DNA from: Comamonadaceae bacterium
GTDB lineage: Bacteria > Pseudomonadota > Gammaproteobacteria > Burkholderiales > Burkholderiaceae_C
Direction of reading: 5' to 3'
Assembly: GCA_021299875.1 (NCBI GenBank)
Contig: JAJTEW010000003.1
Span: 80,531 to 144,530, forward strand
DNA length: 64,000 nt
Part shown: positions 1-9,194 of the stretch, piece after piece
Layout of the letters: each line of letters begins with the position of its first letter
Position numbering within the stretch: position 1 is the stretch's first letter
Program-made: the position numbers and the translations under genes
Notes under the pieces: generated by a model
What the model saw: only the letters and a program-made list of their open reading frames with translations
What the model was told of the DNA's origin: nothing
Database searches by the model: none

Positions 1-502
1 CCAGTCCGAACGTGTGGCCTGTGGTTTGGCTCGGTTTGGTTTGATTCCGGCTTGGGCCAAGGACACCAAGATCAGTCGGCACACTTACAACGCACGCAGC
101 GAAACGGTGGCAGAAAAACCCAGTTACCGAACCGCATGGCGGCAGCGACAGTTTGGCCTGGTGTTGGTCGACCACTTTTACGAGCCCAGTTACGCATCGG
201 GCAAGGCTGTCCGATGGAAAATTGAACGCACGTCTGGCGAGCCGTTTGGCATTGCCTGCCTTTGGGACCGTTGGACAGACCTCGCTTCAGGGGAGCGGGT
301 GGTGAGTTTTTCCATGTTGACGGTCAATGCAGATGGGCATCCGGTGATGAAGCAGTTTCACAAGCCCGGAGACGAAAAACGCACCCCTGTGGTCATTGCG
401 CCAGAGTGGCACGACGCCTGGCTTTTGGCCGATGCGGCGCAAGCCGCTGAGCTGATGACGTGGGCGCACATGCCGGATCTGTCGGCGATGCCCGCGCCAT
501 GA
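1..502 (+). CDS. SOS response-associated peptidase family (SRAP/YedK-like), 5' truncated by window edge
   Basis: The reading frame is open from the first bases, so the N-terminus, including the expected Cys2, lies outside the window. SRAP proteins (YedK/HMCES) form a protein-DNA crosslink at abasic sites in single-stranded DNA. The visible part keeps the family's core residues: an Asn in YNARSET, the Glu in HFYEP, and a His in FHKPGDEKR. The closing VNADGH and PVVI segments are also typical. The protein ends in a short tail after the SRAP fold. A diverged second SRAP homologue lies near 36.8 kb. Family assignment is firm; activity cannot be judged without the N-terminus. Confidence 0.9.
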   Translation, partial: QSERVACGLARFGLIPAWAKDTKISRHTYNARSETVAEKPSYRTAWRQRQFGLVLVDHFYEPSYASGKAVRWKIERTSGEPFGIACLWDRWTDLASGERVVSFSMLTVNADGHPVMKQFHKPGDEKRTPVVIAPEWHDAWLLADAAQAAELMTWAHMPDLSAMPAP

Positions 503-674
503 TGAGCCCCAGAAAACAGCCCTAAGGGGTGAGGTGCCGATCACGCCGCCATTTTTTTTGCGAATGGCCACTGTGGATGAGCGTGGCCGCCTTTGGGGTG
601 TCATGGCGCCGTAGGAGACACCTGACCGCGCAAGGGCTACCGATAATTCATGCTCAAACCCCGAGGAGAACCGC

Positions 675-1874
675 ATGGCTGGTGCGTTGAATGGATTGCG
701 TGTGCTGGATTTGACCACTGTCCTGATGGGCCCGTTTGCCACGCAACTCATGGCCGATATGGGGGCGGACGTGGTCAAGATCGAGTCGCCCGCCGGGGAC
801 ACGGTGCGCGGTATTGGTCCGATGCGCCATGCGGGGATGGGGTCGATTTTTTTGCATGTCAACCGCAACAAGCGCAGCTTGGTGTTGGATCTGAAAAAGC
901 CAGAAGGCTTGGCTGCTTTTTTCAAACTGGTCGAGACGGCCGACGTGGTGGTCTACAACATTCGTCCCCGGGCCATGCAGCGACTGGGTATCGATTACGA
1001 ACGGCTCCAAGCCATCAATCCGCGCATCATTTATGCAGGCCTGTATGGTTACAGCGAGAAAGGGCCCTATGCGGGCAAGCCAGCTTACGATGACTTGATT
1101 CAAGGCGCAGCGGCCGTGTCCAGTTTGATGAGCCGTGCCAGTGGTGGCGAGCCCCGCTATGTGCCCCTGACGCTGGCCGACCGAACGGTGGGCCTGATGG
1201 CGTCCAATGCCATCTTGGCGGCAGTGATTGCACGCCACCAGACGGGTGTGGGCCAGGCGGTGGAGGTGCCCATGTTCGAGACCATGGCGCAATACGTGTT
1301 GGGCGAGCACATGGCCGGTGCCACCTTCGAGCCGCCCATGGGCGAGACGGGTTACCCGCGCTTGCTGGTGCAAGAGCGCAGACCCTACCCCACCAGCGAT
1401 GGTCATTTGTGTGTGTTGATTTACACCGACCGGCATTGGCAGACATTTCTGGATTTGATTGGGCAGGGGCCGTTGTTTGAACAAGACCCGCGTTATGCCA
1501 GCATTGGCACGCGGACCCGGCACATCAACGACTTGTACCGTCTGGTGGCGCAGGTCATGGCCACGCAGAGCACAGAAGTTTGGATGGCGCGGCTGAATGA
1601 GGCCGACATTCCTTGCATGCCCATGCACGATGTCGACAGTTTGCTGAAAGACCCGCATTTGCATGCGGTGGGCATGCTGCAAGAAGTGGATCACCCCACA
1701 GAGGGTCGCTTGCAAGAAATTGGCGTGCCCGTCAGCTTTTCTGGCACACCAGGTTTGACCGTGCAAAAACCCGCGCCGCGTTTGGGCCAGCACAGCGCCG
1801 AGGTGCTGCGCGAAGCGGGCCTGAGCGATGTGGACATTGAAGGTCTGCAAAAGCGCGGCGTGAGCCACGGTTGA
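675..1874 (+). CDS. CaiB/BaiF family (class III) CoA-transferase
   Basis: This 399-residue protein has the normal length for class III CoA-transferases, which move CoA between carboxylic acids through a covalent aspartyl intermediate. It opens with the family signature VLDLTTVLMGPFATQLMADM and ADVVKIESP, and a YDDLIQG segment near residue 138 supplies the candidate catalytic Asp. An AGGAGA ribosome-binding site lies a few bases before the ATG. It stands alone on the plus strand, convergent with the Bug receptor gene that follows. The substrate cannot be read from sequence; the neighbouring acyl-CoA dehydrogenases and hydratase suggest activation of a carboxylic acid for beta-oxidation-like breakdown. 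Confidence 0.9.
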   Translation: MAGALNGLRVLDLTTVLMGPFATQLMADMGADVVKIESPAGDTVRGIGPMRHAGMGSIFLHVNRNKRSLVLDLKKPEGLAAFFKLVETADVVVYNIRPRAMQRLGIDYERLQAINPRIIYAGLYGYSEKGPYAGKPAYDDLIQGAAAVSSLMSRASGGEPRYVPLTLADRTVGLMASNAILAAVIARHQTGVGQAVEVPMFETMAQYVLGEHMAGATFEPPMGETGYPRLLVQERRPYPTSDGHLCVLIYTDRHWQTFLDLIGQGPLFEQDPRYASIGTRTRHINDLYRLVAQVMATQSTEVWMARLNEADIPCMPMHDVDSLLKDPHLHAVGMLQEVDHPTEGRLQEIGVPVSFSGTPGLTVQKPAPRLGQHSAEVLREAGLSDVDIEGLQKRGVSHG

Positions 1875-1881
1875 GGCCATG

Positions 1882-1898
1882 GCTTGGCCGCGCCAAGC
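1882..1898. terminator. Short hairpin between convergent genes
   Basis: A perfect 7-bp inverted repeat (GCTTGGC / GCCAAGC) with a CGC loop sits between the ends of the CoA-transferase and the convergent Bug receptor. It lacks a T-run, so it may be a weak or rho-assisted end, or only a stabilising structure. Confidence 0.3.
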
Positions 1899-1922
1899 GG
1901 CGCAGGCGCAAGCTTCGAAGCG

Positions 1923-2888
1923 TCACTCGGCTTTGGCGCCCGAGTCTTTGACCGCTTTGGTCCAGCGCGGCATTTCGTTGCGCAGGTGGGCGGCGTACTC
2001 GGCGGGTGTGCCGCCCAAAATCTCAGCGCCTTGGGCCGCCAGACGGGCGCGCAGATCGGGGTGGGCCAGTGCCTTGTTCACTTCGGTGTTGAGCTTTTGA
2101 ATGATGTCGGCCGGTGTGCCGGTGGGCACCACGATGCCTTGCCAAGCGGCGGCATCAAAGCCGGGCATGCCCGATTCGGCCAGCGTGGGCAAGTCCGGCA
2201 AGAGGCTGGAGCGCTTGATGCTGGTCACCGCCAGGCCGCGCAGGCGGTTGTCACGCACATAAGGCAAGACCGTGTTGATGGTGTCGATCATGAACTGCGT
2301 TTGACCCGCTGCCAGATCCACCAAGCCCGGTGCACTGCCCTTGTAGGGAATGTGTTGGGTTTGTACGCCGGTTTGCGTGGACATCATGGCGCTGGCCAAA
2401 TGCGTGATGGTGCCGGTGCCGGAGGAGCTGTAGTTCAGTGCGCCGGGGCGCGACTTGGCCAAGTCCAGAAACTCTTTGACGTTGCGCGCGGGCAGCTGCG
2501 GGTTGACCACCAGCACCATGGGCACGCTGGCCGTCAGGGCCACGGGCGCGAAGTCTTTCAAGGTGTCGTAGTTCACCTTGCCGTAGAGCGCTGGGCCAAT
2601 CACGATGGCCGATGTGTTGTAAAAAATGGTGTAGCCATCGGGTGTGGCTCTGGCGGCCAGTTCGGCGGCCAGGTTGCCACCTGCGCCGGGTTTGTTGTCG
2701 ACGATGACCTGTTGACCCAACTGCTCGGACAGTCGTTGTGCCAGTACGCGTGACACCAGGTCGGTGGGGCCACCGGGTGGGAAGGCGATGATCATGCGCA
2801 CCGGCTTGTTGGGCCAGCTTTGGGCCCAGAGGCTGCTGGCCATGAGCGCCAAAAAAAGACCCGTCAAAAATCGAAGAAAAGTGGTCAT
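1923..2888 (-). CDS. Bug/TctC-family tripartite tricarboxylate receptor (periplasmic solute-binding protein) 1
   Basis: The 321-residue protein has a cleavable signal peptide (hydrophobic residues 5-20, ending SLWAQ). It then shows the Bug signature: WPNKPVRMIIAFPPGG, DNKPGAGG, DGYTIFY, and the ligand-loop motif HIPYKGSAPG. Bug proteins bind small carboxylates or aromatic and amino-acid derivatives in the periplasm. A GGAG ribosome-binding site precedes the ATG. It lies 11 bases downstream of the D-aminoacylase-like gene on the same strand, so the two are probably one operon and the receptor may deliver a substrate or product of that enzyme. No TctA/TctB genes are nearby. Confidence 0.92.
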   Translation of the reverse strand: MTTFLRFLTGLFLALMASSLWAQSWPNKPVRMIIAFPPGGPTDLVSRVLAQRLSEQLGQQVIVDNKPGAGGNLAAELAARATPDGYTIFYNTSAIVIGPALYGKVNYDTLKDFAPVALTASVPMVLVVNPQLPARNVKEFLDLAKSRPGALNYSSSGTGTITHLASAMMSTQTGVQTQHIPYKGSAPGLVDLAAGQTQFMIDTINTVLPYVRDNRLRGLAVTSIKRSSLLPDLPTLAESGMPGFDAAAWQGIVVPTGTPADIIQKLNTEVNKALAHPDLRARLAAQGAEILGGTPAEYAAHLRNEMPRWTKAVKDSGAKAE

Positions 2889-2899
2889 GTCAATACTCC

Positions 2900-4588
2900 T
2901 CAGGAATTGAATTGGTCCAGCACTTGGCCGGGCCCATGGGGGTGGTCAACGTAGTCTTGGCCGTCGTGCACTTTCACGCCATTGACCCAGACGCCATGCA
3001 CGCCTGTGGCCTCGCGCACCATGCGCGTGCCGCCGCCAGGCAAATCCTGGCGTGGCAAGGGTTTGGAGATGCCCACGGTGGCTGGGTCAAACAGCAACAG
3101 GTCGGCGGGCAGGCCCACCTGCAAACGGCCACGGTCGGGGATGCGAAAGCGGTCGGCGGGCTCGCTGGTCAGGCGGCGCACGCCTTCGGCCAAGCTGAAG
3201 TGCCCGGTGTCCCGCACCCAGTGCGATAAAAAGTACAAGCCAAAGCCCGCGTCGCACATGTAGGTCAGGTGAGCCCCGGCGTCAGACAGCGTGATGACAC
3301 TGGCGGGGTGTTTGAGCGAGGGGGCCACACCGTCGTCGTTGTTGTTGAAAAACTTGCCCACAAAATGTGTGCCCAGGTCTTCAGACAGGGCCAGGTCAAA
3401 GAACACATCCACCGGATCCAGGCCGCGCTGGTCAGCCAGCGCTTGGATGCTCACGCCTTCGAGTGCCTGGTTTTGCGGGTGCACAGTTTGACCGACTTCG
3501 ATGTGCCGCCAGTTGCCTAAAAACAAAATACCCGCTTTGGGTTGGCGCAGGTTCTGGCGGAAGGCTTCGCGAAAATCGGCCGAGCGGTACAGGCCTGGCA
3601 GGGCATCCCGAGTGGCGGTCTTGACGGCATCAAAAGCCGCATGGCTGAGCAGCACGTAGGGATCGGTCAAGGTGAAGTCAAACGACAGCGGCTGGCAGCT
3701 GGTCAGCACATACAACTCGTGGCCGCGGGCCAGGGCTTGGGCGCAGCGCTCGTAATAAGTGGCCCCCAGACCGGGGTTGCCCTCGTTGTACATGGTCAAC
3801 ACGGTGGAGATGTAGCCGGGGCGGCCCGTGTCTTGCACGATGGACTCCATCACATCGGGGCTGGCGCGGGTGCCGGTGGCCATCATGAACACGCCCTTGT
3901 TTTTCTCGCCCAGCACCCCGGCCAAAGCCCGTAACTCGCTTTCGGAGGCGATGGTCGAGGGCATGGGAATGCCGCCGAAACCGCTGTGGTTGGGGGAGAA
4001 CGAAGACGCAAAGCCAATGGCGCCGTGCGCCATGGCATCGCGCACCAGGGCCTGCATGGTCTGCAGTTGCTCGGGCGTGGGATCGACCTGGGCGGAGCCG
4101 TCTGCACCCATCACGGCGGTGCGGATGACCGAGTGGCCAGCGAACACGGCGGTGTTGACGTAGGGGCCGATGCGGCGCAATTGGTCCATGTATTGGCCAA
4201 AGGACTCAAACTGCCAGTCCACGCCCGTCAGCAAGGATTGCAGGTCCATGCCTTCGACCACTGACAGATTTTTCAGCATGGTCTCGCGCAGTGGCGCAGG
4301 GCAGGGCGCGATGCCAAAACCGCAATTGCCAATGACTGCCGTGGTCACGCCCAAAGCGGGCGAGGGCGACAGGGTGCGGTCCCAGGTGACTTGTGCGTCG
4401 TAGTGGGTGTGCAGGTCGACGATGCCGGGCATCAAGGCCAGGCCTTGGGCATCGATGCTGTCGCGGGCAGGACCTTCAACATGGCCCAGGTGGGTGATGC
4501 GTCCTTGGGAGACGGCCACATCGGCCATGAGGGGCGGGCCGCCCAGGCCGTCATACACCTGCGCATTGCGGATGATCAAGTCATGCAT
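2900..4588 (-). CDS. N-acyl-D-amino-acid deacylase family amidohydrolase (D-aminoacylase-like)
   Basis: This 562-residue amidohydrolase has the N-terminal beta-sandwich start (MHDLIIRNAQVYDG), the metal motif DLHTHYDAQ, the D-aminoacylase signature GNCGFGIAPC, AGHSVIR, and the late catalytic Asp in SDAGAHLTYM. This family removes N-acyl groups from D-amino acids or hydrolyses related amides. Length and motifs match full-length members, with no sign of decay. It is first in a two-gene operon with a Bug receptor and is transcribed divergently from the acyl-CoA dehydrogenase pair. Actual substrate is unknown; related enzymes vary widely. Confidence 0.88.
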   Translation of the reverse strand: MHDLIIRNAQVYDGLGGPPLMADVAVSQGRITHLGHVEGPARDSIDAQGLALMPGIVDLHTHYDAQVTWDRTLSPSPALGVTTAVIGNCGFGIAPCPAPLRETMLKNLSVVEGMDLQSLLTGVDWQFESFGQYMDQLRRIGPYVNTAVFAGHSVIRTAVMGADGSAQVDPTPEQLQTMQALVRDAMAHGAIGFASSFSPNHSGFGGIPMPSTIASESELRALAGVLGEKNKGVFMMATGTRASPDVMESIVQDTGRPGYISTVLTMYNEGNPGLGATYYERCAQALARGHELYVLTSCQPLSFDFTLTDPYVLLSHAAFDAVKTATRDALPGLYRSADFREAFRQNLRQPKAGILFLGNWRHIEVGQTVHPQNQALEGVSIQALADQRGLDPVDVFFDLALSEDLGTHFVGKFFNNNDDGVAPSLKHPASVITLSDAGAHLTYMCDAGFGLYFLSHWVRDTGHFSLAEGVRRLTSEPADRFRIPDRGRLQVGLPADLLLFDPATVGISKPLPRQDLPGGGTRMVREATGVHGVWVNGVKVHDGQDYVDHPHGPGQVLDQFNS

Positions 4589-4940
4589 CTGTCAAAAACC
4601 TTGCTGCTGTGAAAGTCGCACTCGGGGAACATGCCCAATATTTTTTGAACTATAGGCAGTTGCCTGCTGCAGGCTGTCGCGCAGTGGATATCAGGGTTTT
4701 CCAGACGTATCCCCTGTTCCTGGGCCTCAAGGTGGAGGGTCCACAAGTGGCCCATGTTGGGTGCCTTCGAGCGCCGATCGCTGTCACTAAAAGCAATGCC
4801 AACATTAGACGAAAACGCCAAGCATCGAAATAATGGGCGGCACCACGTGTCCTGTTTGGACTGTGCCGTTTGGCGTTGGGCGAAAGATGGGCCATGACGG
4901 GTGAATACATGAAGATTTTGTTTGGAAAAGGGGTGTTGGC
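4589..4940. other. Divergent intergenic region (D-aminoacylase / acyl-CoA dehydrogenase)
   Basis: This is a 352-base region between divergent operons and must hold both promoters. The only clear element is the near-perfect palindrome GCCTGCTGCAGGC at 4662-4674, a possible operator. No convincing coding frame or RNA gene was seen, and no regulator gene is adjacent. Confidence 0.5.
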
Positions 4941-6098
4941 ATGAGCCAGCTCGATTCACTGAACCCGTCGGCCATTCCGGCGCAGGACGAAGCGCTGCGC
5001 CAGGAGGTGCGGGCATTTTTGACCGAAGCCATGCGTGGTGTGCCTGCCCATGTGCGTGCTCGCTCCTGGATGGGTTATGACCCCGAGTTCAGCCGCGAGT
5101 TGGGCCGCCGGGGTTGGCTGGGCATCACGTTTCCGGCAGCCTATGGTGGTGCAGGGCGCAGCGCGTTTGCACGCTATGTGCTGGTCGAAGAATTTTTGAA
5201 CTTTGGCGCACCTGTGGGCTCGCACTGGATCGCCGACCGCCAGAGCGGCCCCTTGCTGCTCAAGTACGGCACCGGAGCGCAAAAGCTGCGCTACCTGCCC
5301 GCCATTTGCCGGGGCGAGGCTTTTTACTGCATCGGCATGAGTGAGCCCGGTGCGGGTTCGGACTTGGCGAGTGTGCGCACCCGCGCGGTGCCCAATGAAT
5401 CTGGCTGGTTGTTGAATGGCCAGAAAATTTGGACCACCAACGCCCACAACTGCCACTTCATGATCGCGCTGGTGCGCACCAGCGGCGAGGCGACCGACCG
5501 CCACAAGGGCTTGTCGCAGGTGATTGTCGACTTGTCTTTGCCGGGCGTCATGGTCAGACCCATCGTGGACCAGTCGGGCGACAGCCATTTTTGTGAAGTC
5601 TTTTTTGAGAACGTGCAGTTGGGGCACGACGCTTTGGTGGGCGATGAAGGCGGGGGTTGGGAGCAGGTCACGGCCGAACTGGCTTTTGAGCGCAGCGGGC
5701 CCGAGCGTTTGTACTCCAGCATTGCCTTGTTCGACGAGTGGCTGGCCTATGTGCGCACGCCGCAAGGCCGCACACCGCAGGCGCAGCGCTTGGCGGGCAA
5801 GATCCTGAGCCAGCTGGCACCGCTGCGCGCCATGTCGGTGGCCATTACCGAGAAACTCACGCGCGGCGAAAGCCCCGTGGTCGAAGCAGCCCTCGTCAAA
5901 GACCTGGGCACAGGCGTGGAGCAGTTGATCCCAGCAGCCATTGCCGACGACCTGTTCTCGCGTGATGTGACCGATGTGCCCGCCGAGTTGCTCAACACCC
6001 TCAACTACATCACGCAGGTCGCGCCCAGCTACTCGCTGCGTGGCGGCACGCGTGACATCTTGCGCGGCATGATCGCCCGTGGCCTGGGTTTGCGCTGA
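4941..6098 (+). CDS. Acyl-CoA dehydrogenase, large (alpha-like) subunit
   Basis: The 385-residue flavoprotein has the acyl-CoA dehydrogenase fold: an N-terminal helical domain, the FAD/substrate motif SEPGAGSDL near residue 140, WTTNAH, and the C-terminal GGTRDILRGMIARGLG. These enzymes introduce the alpha-beta double bond into acyl-CoA. The ATG follows an AAGGGG-type ribosome site. It is followed after 12 bases by a second, shorter acyl-CoA dehydrogenase and then a hydratase. That pairing resembles the alpha2-beta2 dehydrogenases used for bulky side chains in steroid-type degradation. The pairing and substrate type are inference. Confidence 0.92.
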   Translation: MSQLDSLNPSAIPAQDEALRQEVRAFLTEAMRGVPAHVRARSWMGYDPEFSRELGRRGWLGITFPAAYGGAGRSAFARYVLVEEFLNFGAPVGSHWIADRQSGPLLLKYGTGAQKLRYLPAICRGEAFYCIGMSEPGAGSDLASVRTRAVPNESGWLLNGQKIWTTNAHNCHFMIALVRTSGEATDRHKGLSQVIVDLSLPGVMVRPIVDQSGDSHFCEVFFENVQLGHDALVGDEGGGWEQVTAELAFERSGPERLYSSIALFDEWLAYVRTPQGRTPQAQRLAGKILSQLAPLRAMSVAITEKLTRGESPVVEAALVKDLGTGVEQLIPAAIADDLFSRDVTDVPAELLNTLNYITQVAPSYSLRGGTRDILRGMIARGLGLR

Positions 6099-6110
6099 AA
6101 AGGAAACACC

Positions 6111-7112
6111 ATGGACGATCTTTTGACGGACGCCGTGAAGGCGCTGCTGACGGACCACTGCACACCTGCGGTGGTGCGCGCCATCGAAGCAGGCCAGCCG
6201 CACGGTGCTTTGTGGCAACAGCTGGAAGCCTCCGGCTTTGCCGACGCCCTGGTGCCAGAAACTGCCGGCGGCGCGGGCCTGACTTTGGCCGAGGTGTACC
6301 CGGTGCTGGAGTTGTGCGGCAGCTGGGCCGTGCCCGTGCCTTTGGGCGAGACCCTTCTGGCGCGTGGCTTGTTGGTCCATTCGGGCGTTTCTGCGCCATC
6401 TGGCTCGGTGGTTTTCGGGATGGGTCAGTTGGCCAGCGATGGCCGTTTGCATTGCGCGCAGGTGCGCTGCGCCGCCAAGGCCGACTGGGTGCTGGTGTCG
6501 TGTGGTGGCGTTTGCCGTCTCTTGCCTGCGGCCGAATCCCAGTTGGAAGTGGCCGGTTTTTGTTTGGATGCGCAGGTGAGCTGGCCCCAATCGGCTTGGG
6601 ACGAGGCGCAGCAAGTGCCCGGAACGCACGACCTTGTGAGCTTGCAAGCGGCCTTGTACGCGGCGCAGTTGGCCGGTGCCTTGATGACCGTGTTCAGCCG
6701 CACGCTGCACTACGCCAACGACCGCCATCAGTTTGGCAAGCCGATTGGCAAGTTCCAGGCGATTCAGCACCAGTTGAGCGTCATGTCCGAGCACGCATTT
6801 GCCGCCCGCATGGCCGCCCAGCTGGGCTTGTGCGCGGCGGGCCAAGTGCCAGACCGACTGCGCGTGGCCATGGCCAAGGCCCGCACCAGCGAGGCAGCGC
6901 TCGAAGTCGCTGGGCTGAGCCACGCCATCCATGGGGCGATTGGCTTCACACGCGAGTTTGACCTGCAGCTGTACACCCGCAGGTTGCACGCTTGGCGGCA
7001 AGCGGCCGGGTCAGAGTCGTTCTGGCACGATGTTTTGGGCCAGGCTTTGCTGGACAGCACTGAACCGCTGAGCCTGGACCAGATTCGCACACTCACCGAC
7101 ACGGTGTTTTGA
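6111..7112 (+). CDS. Acyl-CoA dehydrogenase, short (beta-like) subunit
   Basis: At 333 residues this is shorter than typical acyl-CoA dehydrogenases. The N-terminal domain is recognisable (PETAGGAGLTLAEVYPVLEL), the beta-barrel middle is eroded, with no EPxAGSD motif, and the C-terminal helical bundle retains FGKPIGKFQAIQHQLS and HGAIGFTREFDLQLY. Short homologues of this kind usually serve as the partner subunit of a full-length dehydrogenase rather than working alone. AAGGAAAC lies just before the ATG. It is 12 bases from the preceding dehydrogenase and 19 from the following hydratase, so the three are almost certainly co-transcribed. Confidence 0.88.
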   Translation: MDDLLTDAVKALLTDHCTPAVVRAIEAGQPHGALWQQLEASGFADALVPETAGGAGLTLAEVYPVLELCGSWAVPVPLGETLLARGLLVHSGVSAPSGSVVFGMGQLASDGRLHCAQVRCAAKADWVLVSCGGVCRLLPAAESQLEVAGFCLDAQVSWPQSAWDEAQQVPGTHDLVSLQAALYAAQLAGALMTVFSRTLHYANDRHQFGKPIGKFQAIQHQLSVMSEHAFAARMAAQLGLCAAGQVPDRLRVAMAKARTSEAALEVAGLSHAIHGAIGFTREFDLQLYTRRLHAWRQAAGSESFWHDVLGQALLDSTEPLSLDQIRTLTDTVF

Positions 7113-7131
7113 TTTTTAAATAGGAAACCCC

Positions 7132-7926
7132 ATGAGCGCTTTTCTCAACATCACCCGTGAGGGCCGCATCGCCATCCTCACCATGAGTCAGCCCGAGACC
7201 CGCAACGCCCTGACCGGCAACACGGCGGTCGAAGAGTTTGTGCAGGCTTGTGCCGACATTGGCAAGGACACCGGCATCCGCGCGGTGATCTTGACGTCCG
7301 AAGGACCGGTTTTCAGTTCGGGCGGTAACGTGAAGGACATGCTGCGCTACCAGACGCAGCAGCTCATGCCCGATGTGATCCGCGAGGAATACCGCAACGG
7401 CATCCAGCGCTTGCCCAAGGCGCTCTACAACCTGGATGTGCCTGTGATCGCCGCGATCAACGGTCCGGCCATTGGTGCTGGATTGGACCTCACGTGCATG
7501 TGCGATATCCGCATTGCCTCCGACAAGGCCACTTTTGCCGAGAGTTTTGTGAAGGTGGGCATCGTGCCGGGCGATGGCGGCGCCTGGTTGTTGCCACGTG
7601 CCGTGGGTGCCTCCAAAGCCGCCGAAATGGCGTTCACGGGCGAGGCCCTGTCGGCCGCGCAAGCGCTGGCCTGCGGACTGGTCTCTCGGGTGGTGGCCCC
7701 CGATCAATTGATGCCCGAGGCGCTGGCGCTGGCGCGCAAGATCGCGGCCAATCCTGGGGGGGTGTTGCGCATGACCAAGCGTTTGCTGCGTGAGGGCGAA
7801 CGCAGCTCACTGGAATCCTTGCTCGAGCTTTCTGCAGGCTACCAAGCCATTGCCCACATGACCACCGACCACCATGAAGCGGTCAATGCCTTCATTGAGA
7901 AACGCCCACCTCAATTCAAAGATTGA
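7132..7926 (+). CDS. Enoyl-CoA hydratase/isomerase family protein
   Basis: This 264-residue crotonase-fold protein has the oxyanion-hole motifs FSSGGNVKDM and INGPAIGAGLDLTCMCDIRIA (given here in part: GAGLDLTCMCDI) and the loop KVGIVPGDGG. In the first catalytic position the usual Glu of GGGCEL is Asp (GAGLDL), while the Glu in AESFVKVG is kept, so the exact reaction (hydration, isomerisation or other) is uncertain. It closes an apparent three-gene operon with the two acyl-CoA dehydrogenases and fits the next step of a beta-oxidation-like route. A TAGGAAAC ribosome site precedes it. Confidence 0.9.
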   Translation: MSAFLNITREGRIAILTMSQPETRNALTGNTAVEEFVQACADIGKDTGIRAVILTSEGPVFSSGGNVKDMLRYQTQQLMPDVIREEYRNGIQRLPKALYNLDVPVIAAINGPAIGAGLDLTCMCDIRIASDKATFAESFVKVGIVPGDGGAWLLPRAVGASKAAEMAFTGEALSAAQALACGLVSRVVAPDQLMPEALALARKIAANPGGVLRMTKRLLREGERSSLESLLELSAGYQAIAHMTTDHHEAVNAFIEKRPPQFKD

Positions 7927-7964
7927 GATCTGGCGTTTGCCCAGCGCTTTAACTTTGCAGGGGT

Positions 7965-8969
7965 TCAGTCTGCTTTGGCACCAGAGGATCTGACAATCGG
8001 ACCCCAACGTTGCACTTCGGCCCTGCTCATGTCAAGCATGACCTCAGGGCTTGTGCCCATGATGTTGTAACCCAGCTCAGTCATTCGTTTAACGAAATCG
8101 GGTGATCTTGTGCCTTTGATGGCTTCAGCATTCAGTTTCATGACCACGTCGCGAGGTGTGTTGGCGGGCACAGTCAAACCAAACCATACGCCAGACTCAT
8201 AGCCCGATACACCGGCTTCTGCCAAGGTTGGCAATTCGGGCAGCAAGGGATCACGCTTGGCACCCGTTGTGGCCAGTGCTTTGAGCTTGCCTGATTTGAT
8301 GTGAGGAATGGCTGACGGGATGTTGTCAAACATCATCATGACTTGCCCACCCAGAAGGTCGGTCATGGCGGGTGCGCTGCCTTTGTAGGGGATGTGTGTG
8401 ATGTTGACGCCAGTCAGAGATTTGAACATTTCGCCTGACATGTGAATGCTGGTGCCGCTGCCGCTGGAAGCGTAATTCATGGCGCCGGGCTGAGATCTGG
8501 CCATCGCAATGACTTCAGGCACAGAGTTCGCTTTGATGGAAGGGTGCAAAACCAAGACATTGTTCAAAGAAACCAATGCAGAGACGGGGATCAAGTCTTT
8601 GCTGGGGTCGAAGGGCATCTTGGCGTACAGCACCGGGTTGATGGCTTGTATGCCACTCGTGGTCATGAAAATGGTGTAACCGTCAGGATTGGCTCGAGCC
8701 GCTTCGGCGCCACCAATGTTCCCGCCTGCACCGGGCCTGTTTTCGACGGTCACAGGCTGGCCTAAATTTTTGGACAGTTCTTGAGCAATGGCCCGTGAAG
8801 CGATATCTACAGCACCACCAGGGGGGAAGGGACAAATCAGTCGCAGGGGTTTATTTGGAAAAGCTTGTGCCAAGGCCATTGGGGATGACAGCAATGCCCC
8901 CGCCATGCCCACAGAAACCGCCAAAGATGTGACCCAAGAAAATGAGGGTCTTAACTTGATGAATGCCAT
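7965..8969 (-). CDS. Bug/TctC-family periplasmic receptor 2
   Basis: The start was set at the ATG that has GAGGAG seven bases before it rather than at an in-frame ATG 27 bases upstream; this gives 334 residues. The signal peptide is long (to about residue 35, ending MALAQA). Bug motifs follow: FPNKPLRLICPFPPGG, ENRPGAGG, DGYTIFM, and HIPYKGSAPAM. It is convergent with the enoyl-CoA hydratase and divergent from the class II aldolase-like gene, apparently monocistronic. Its ligand is unknown; position suggests it serves one of the flanking catabolic units. Confidence 0.92.
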   Translation of the reverse strand: MAFIKLRPSFSWVTSLAVSVGMAGALLSSPMALAQAFPNKPLRLICPFPPGGAVDIASRAIAQELSKNLGQPVTVENRPGAGGNIGGAEAARANPDGYTIFMTTSGIQAINPVLYAKMPFDPSKDLIPVSALVSLNNVLVLHPSIKANSVPEVIAMARSQPGAMNYASSGSGTSIHMSGEMFKSLTGVNITHIPYKGSAPAMTDLLGGQVMMMFDNIPSAIPHIKSGKLKALATTGAKRDPLLPELPTLAEAGVSGYESGVWFGLTVPANTPRDVVMKLNAEAIKGTRSPDFVKRMTELGYNIMGTSPEVMLDMSRAEVQRWGPIVRSSGAKAD

Positions 8970-9194
8970 GTGATGTCTCCTCGTTATTGAAATCAAACTC
9001 CAGCATGGTGTACTTTTGGAGTGAGAGGCTCAGATTATTGGAAATGTTTGTGAAGTGCAAGCTCTTCTTAGTGAGTTTGACATTCGAGCGCTGAATTCAA
9101 GTCACCTGAGTTGCACGGTTTAGGGCTGCAGCGCTTGAATTTTGACCCACATCGCGTAGTCTCGAGCCTTCCACATCACTGCTTTGATCTCTTT

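Noticed and set aside
654..1880. 408-codon open frame antisense to the CoA-transferase
   Set aside because: Shadow frame; the sense gene has all family motifs and a ribosome site.
4576..5016. 146-codon minus-strand frame in the intergenic region before the acyl-CoA dehydrogenase
   Set aside because: Overlaps ends of two real genes and has no protein-like features.
4956..7001. 681-codon open frame antisense to both acyl-CoA dehydrogenases
   Set aside because: Shadow frame covering two clear enzymes; no recognisable domain.
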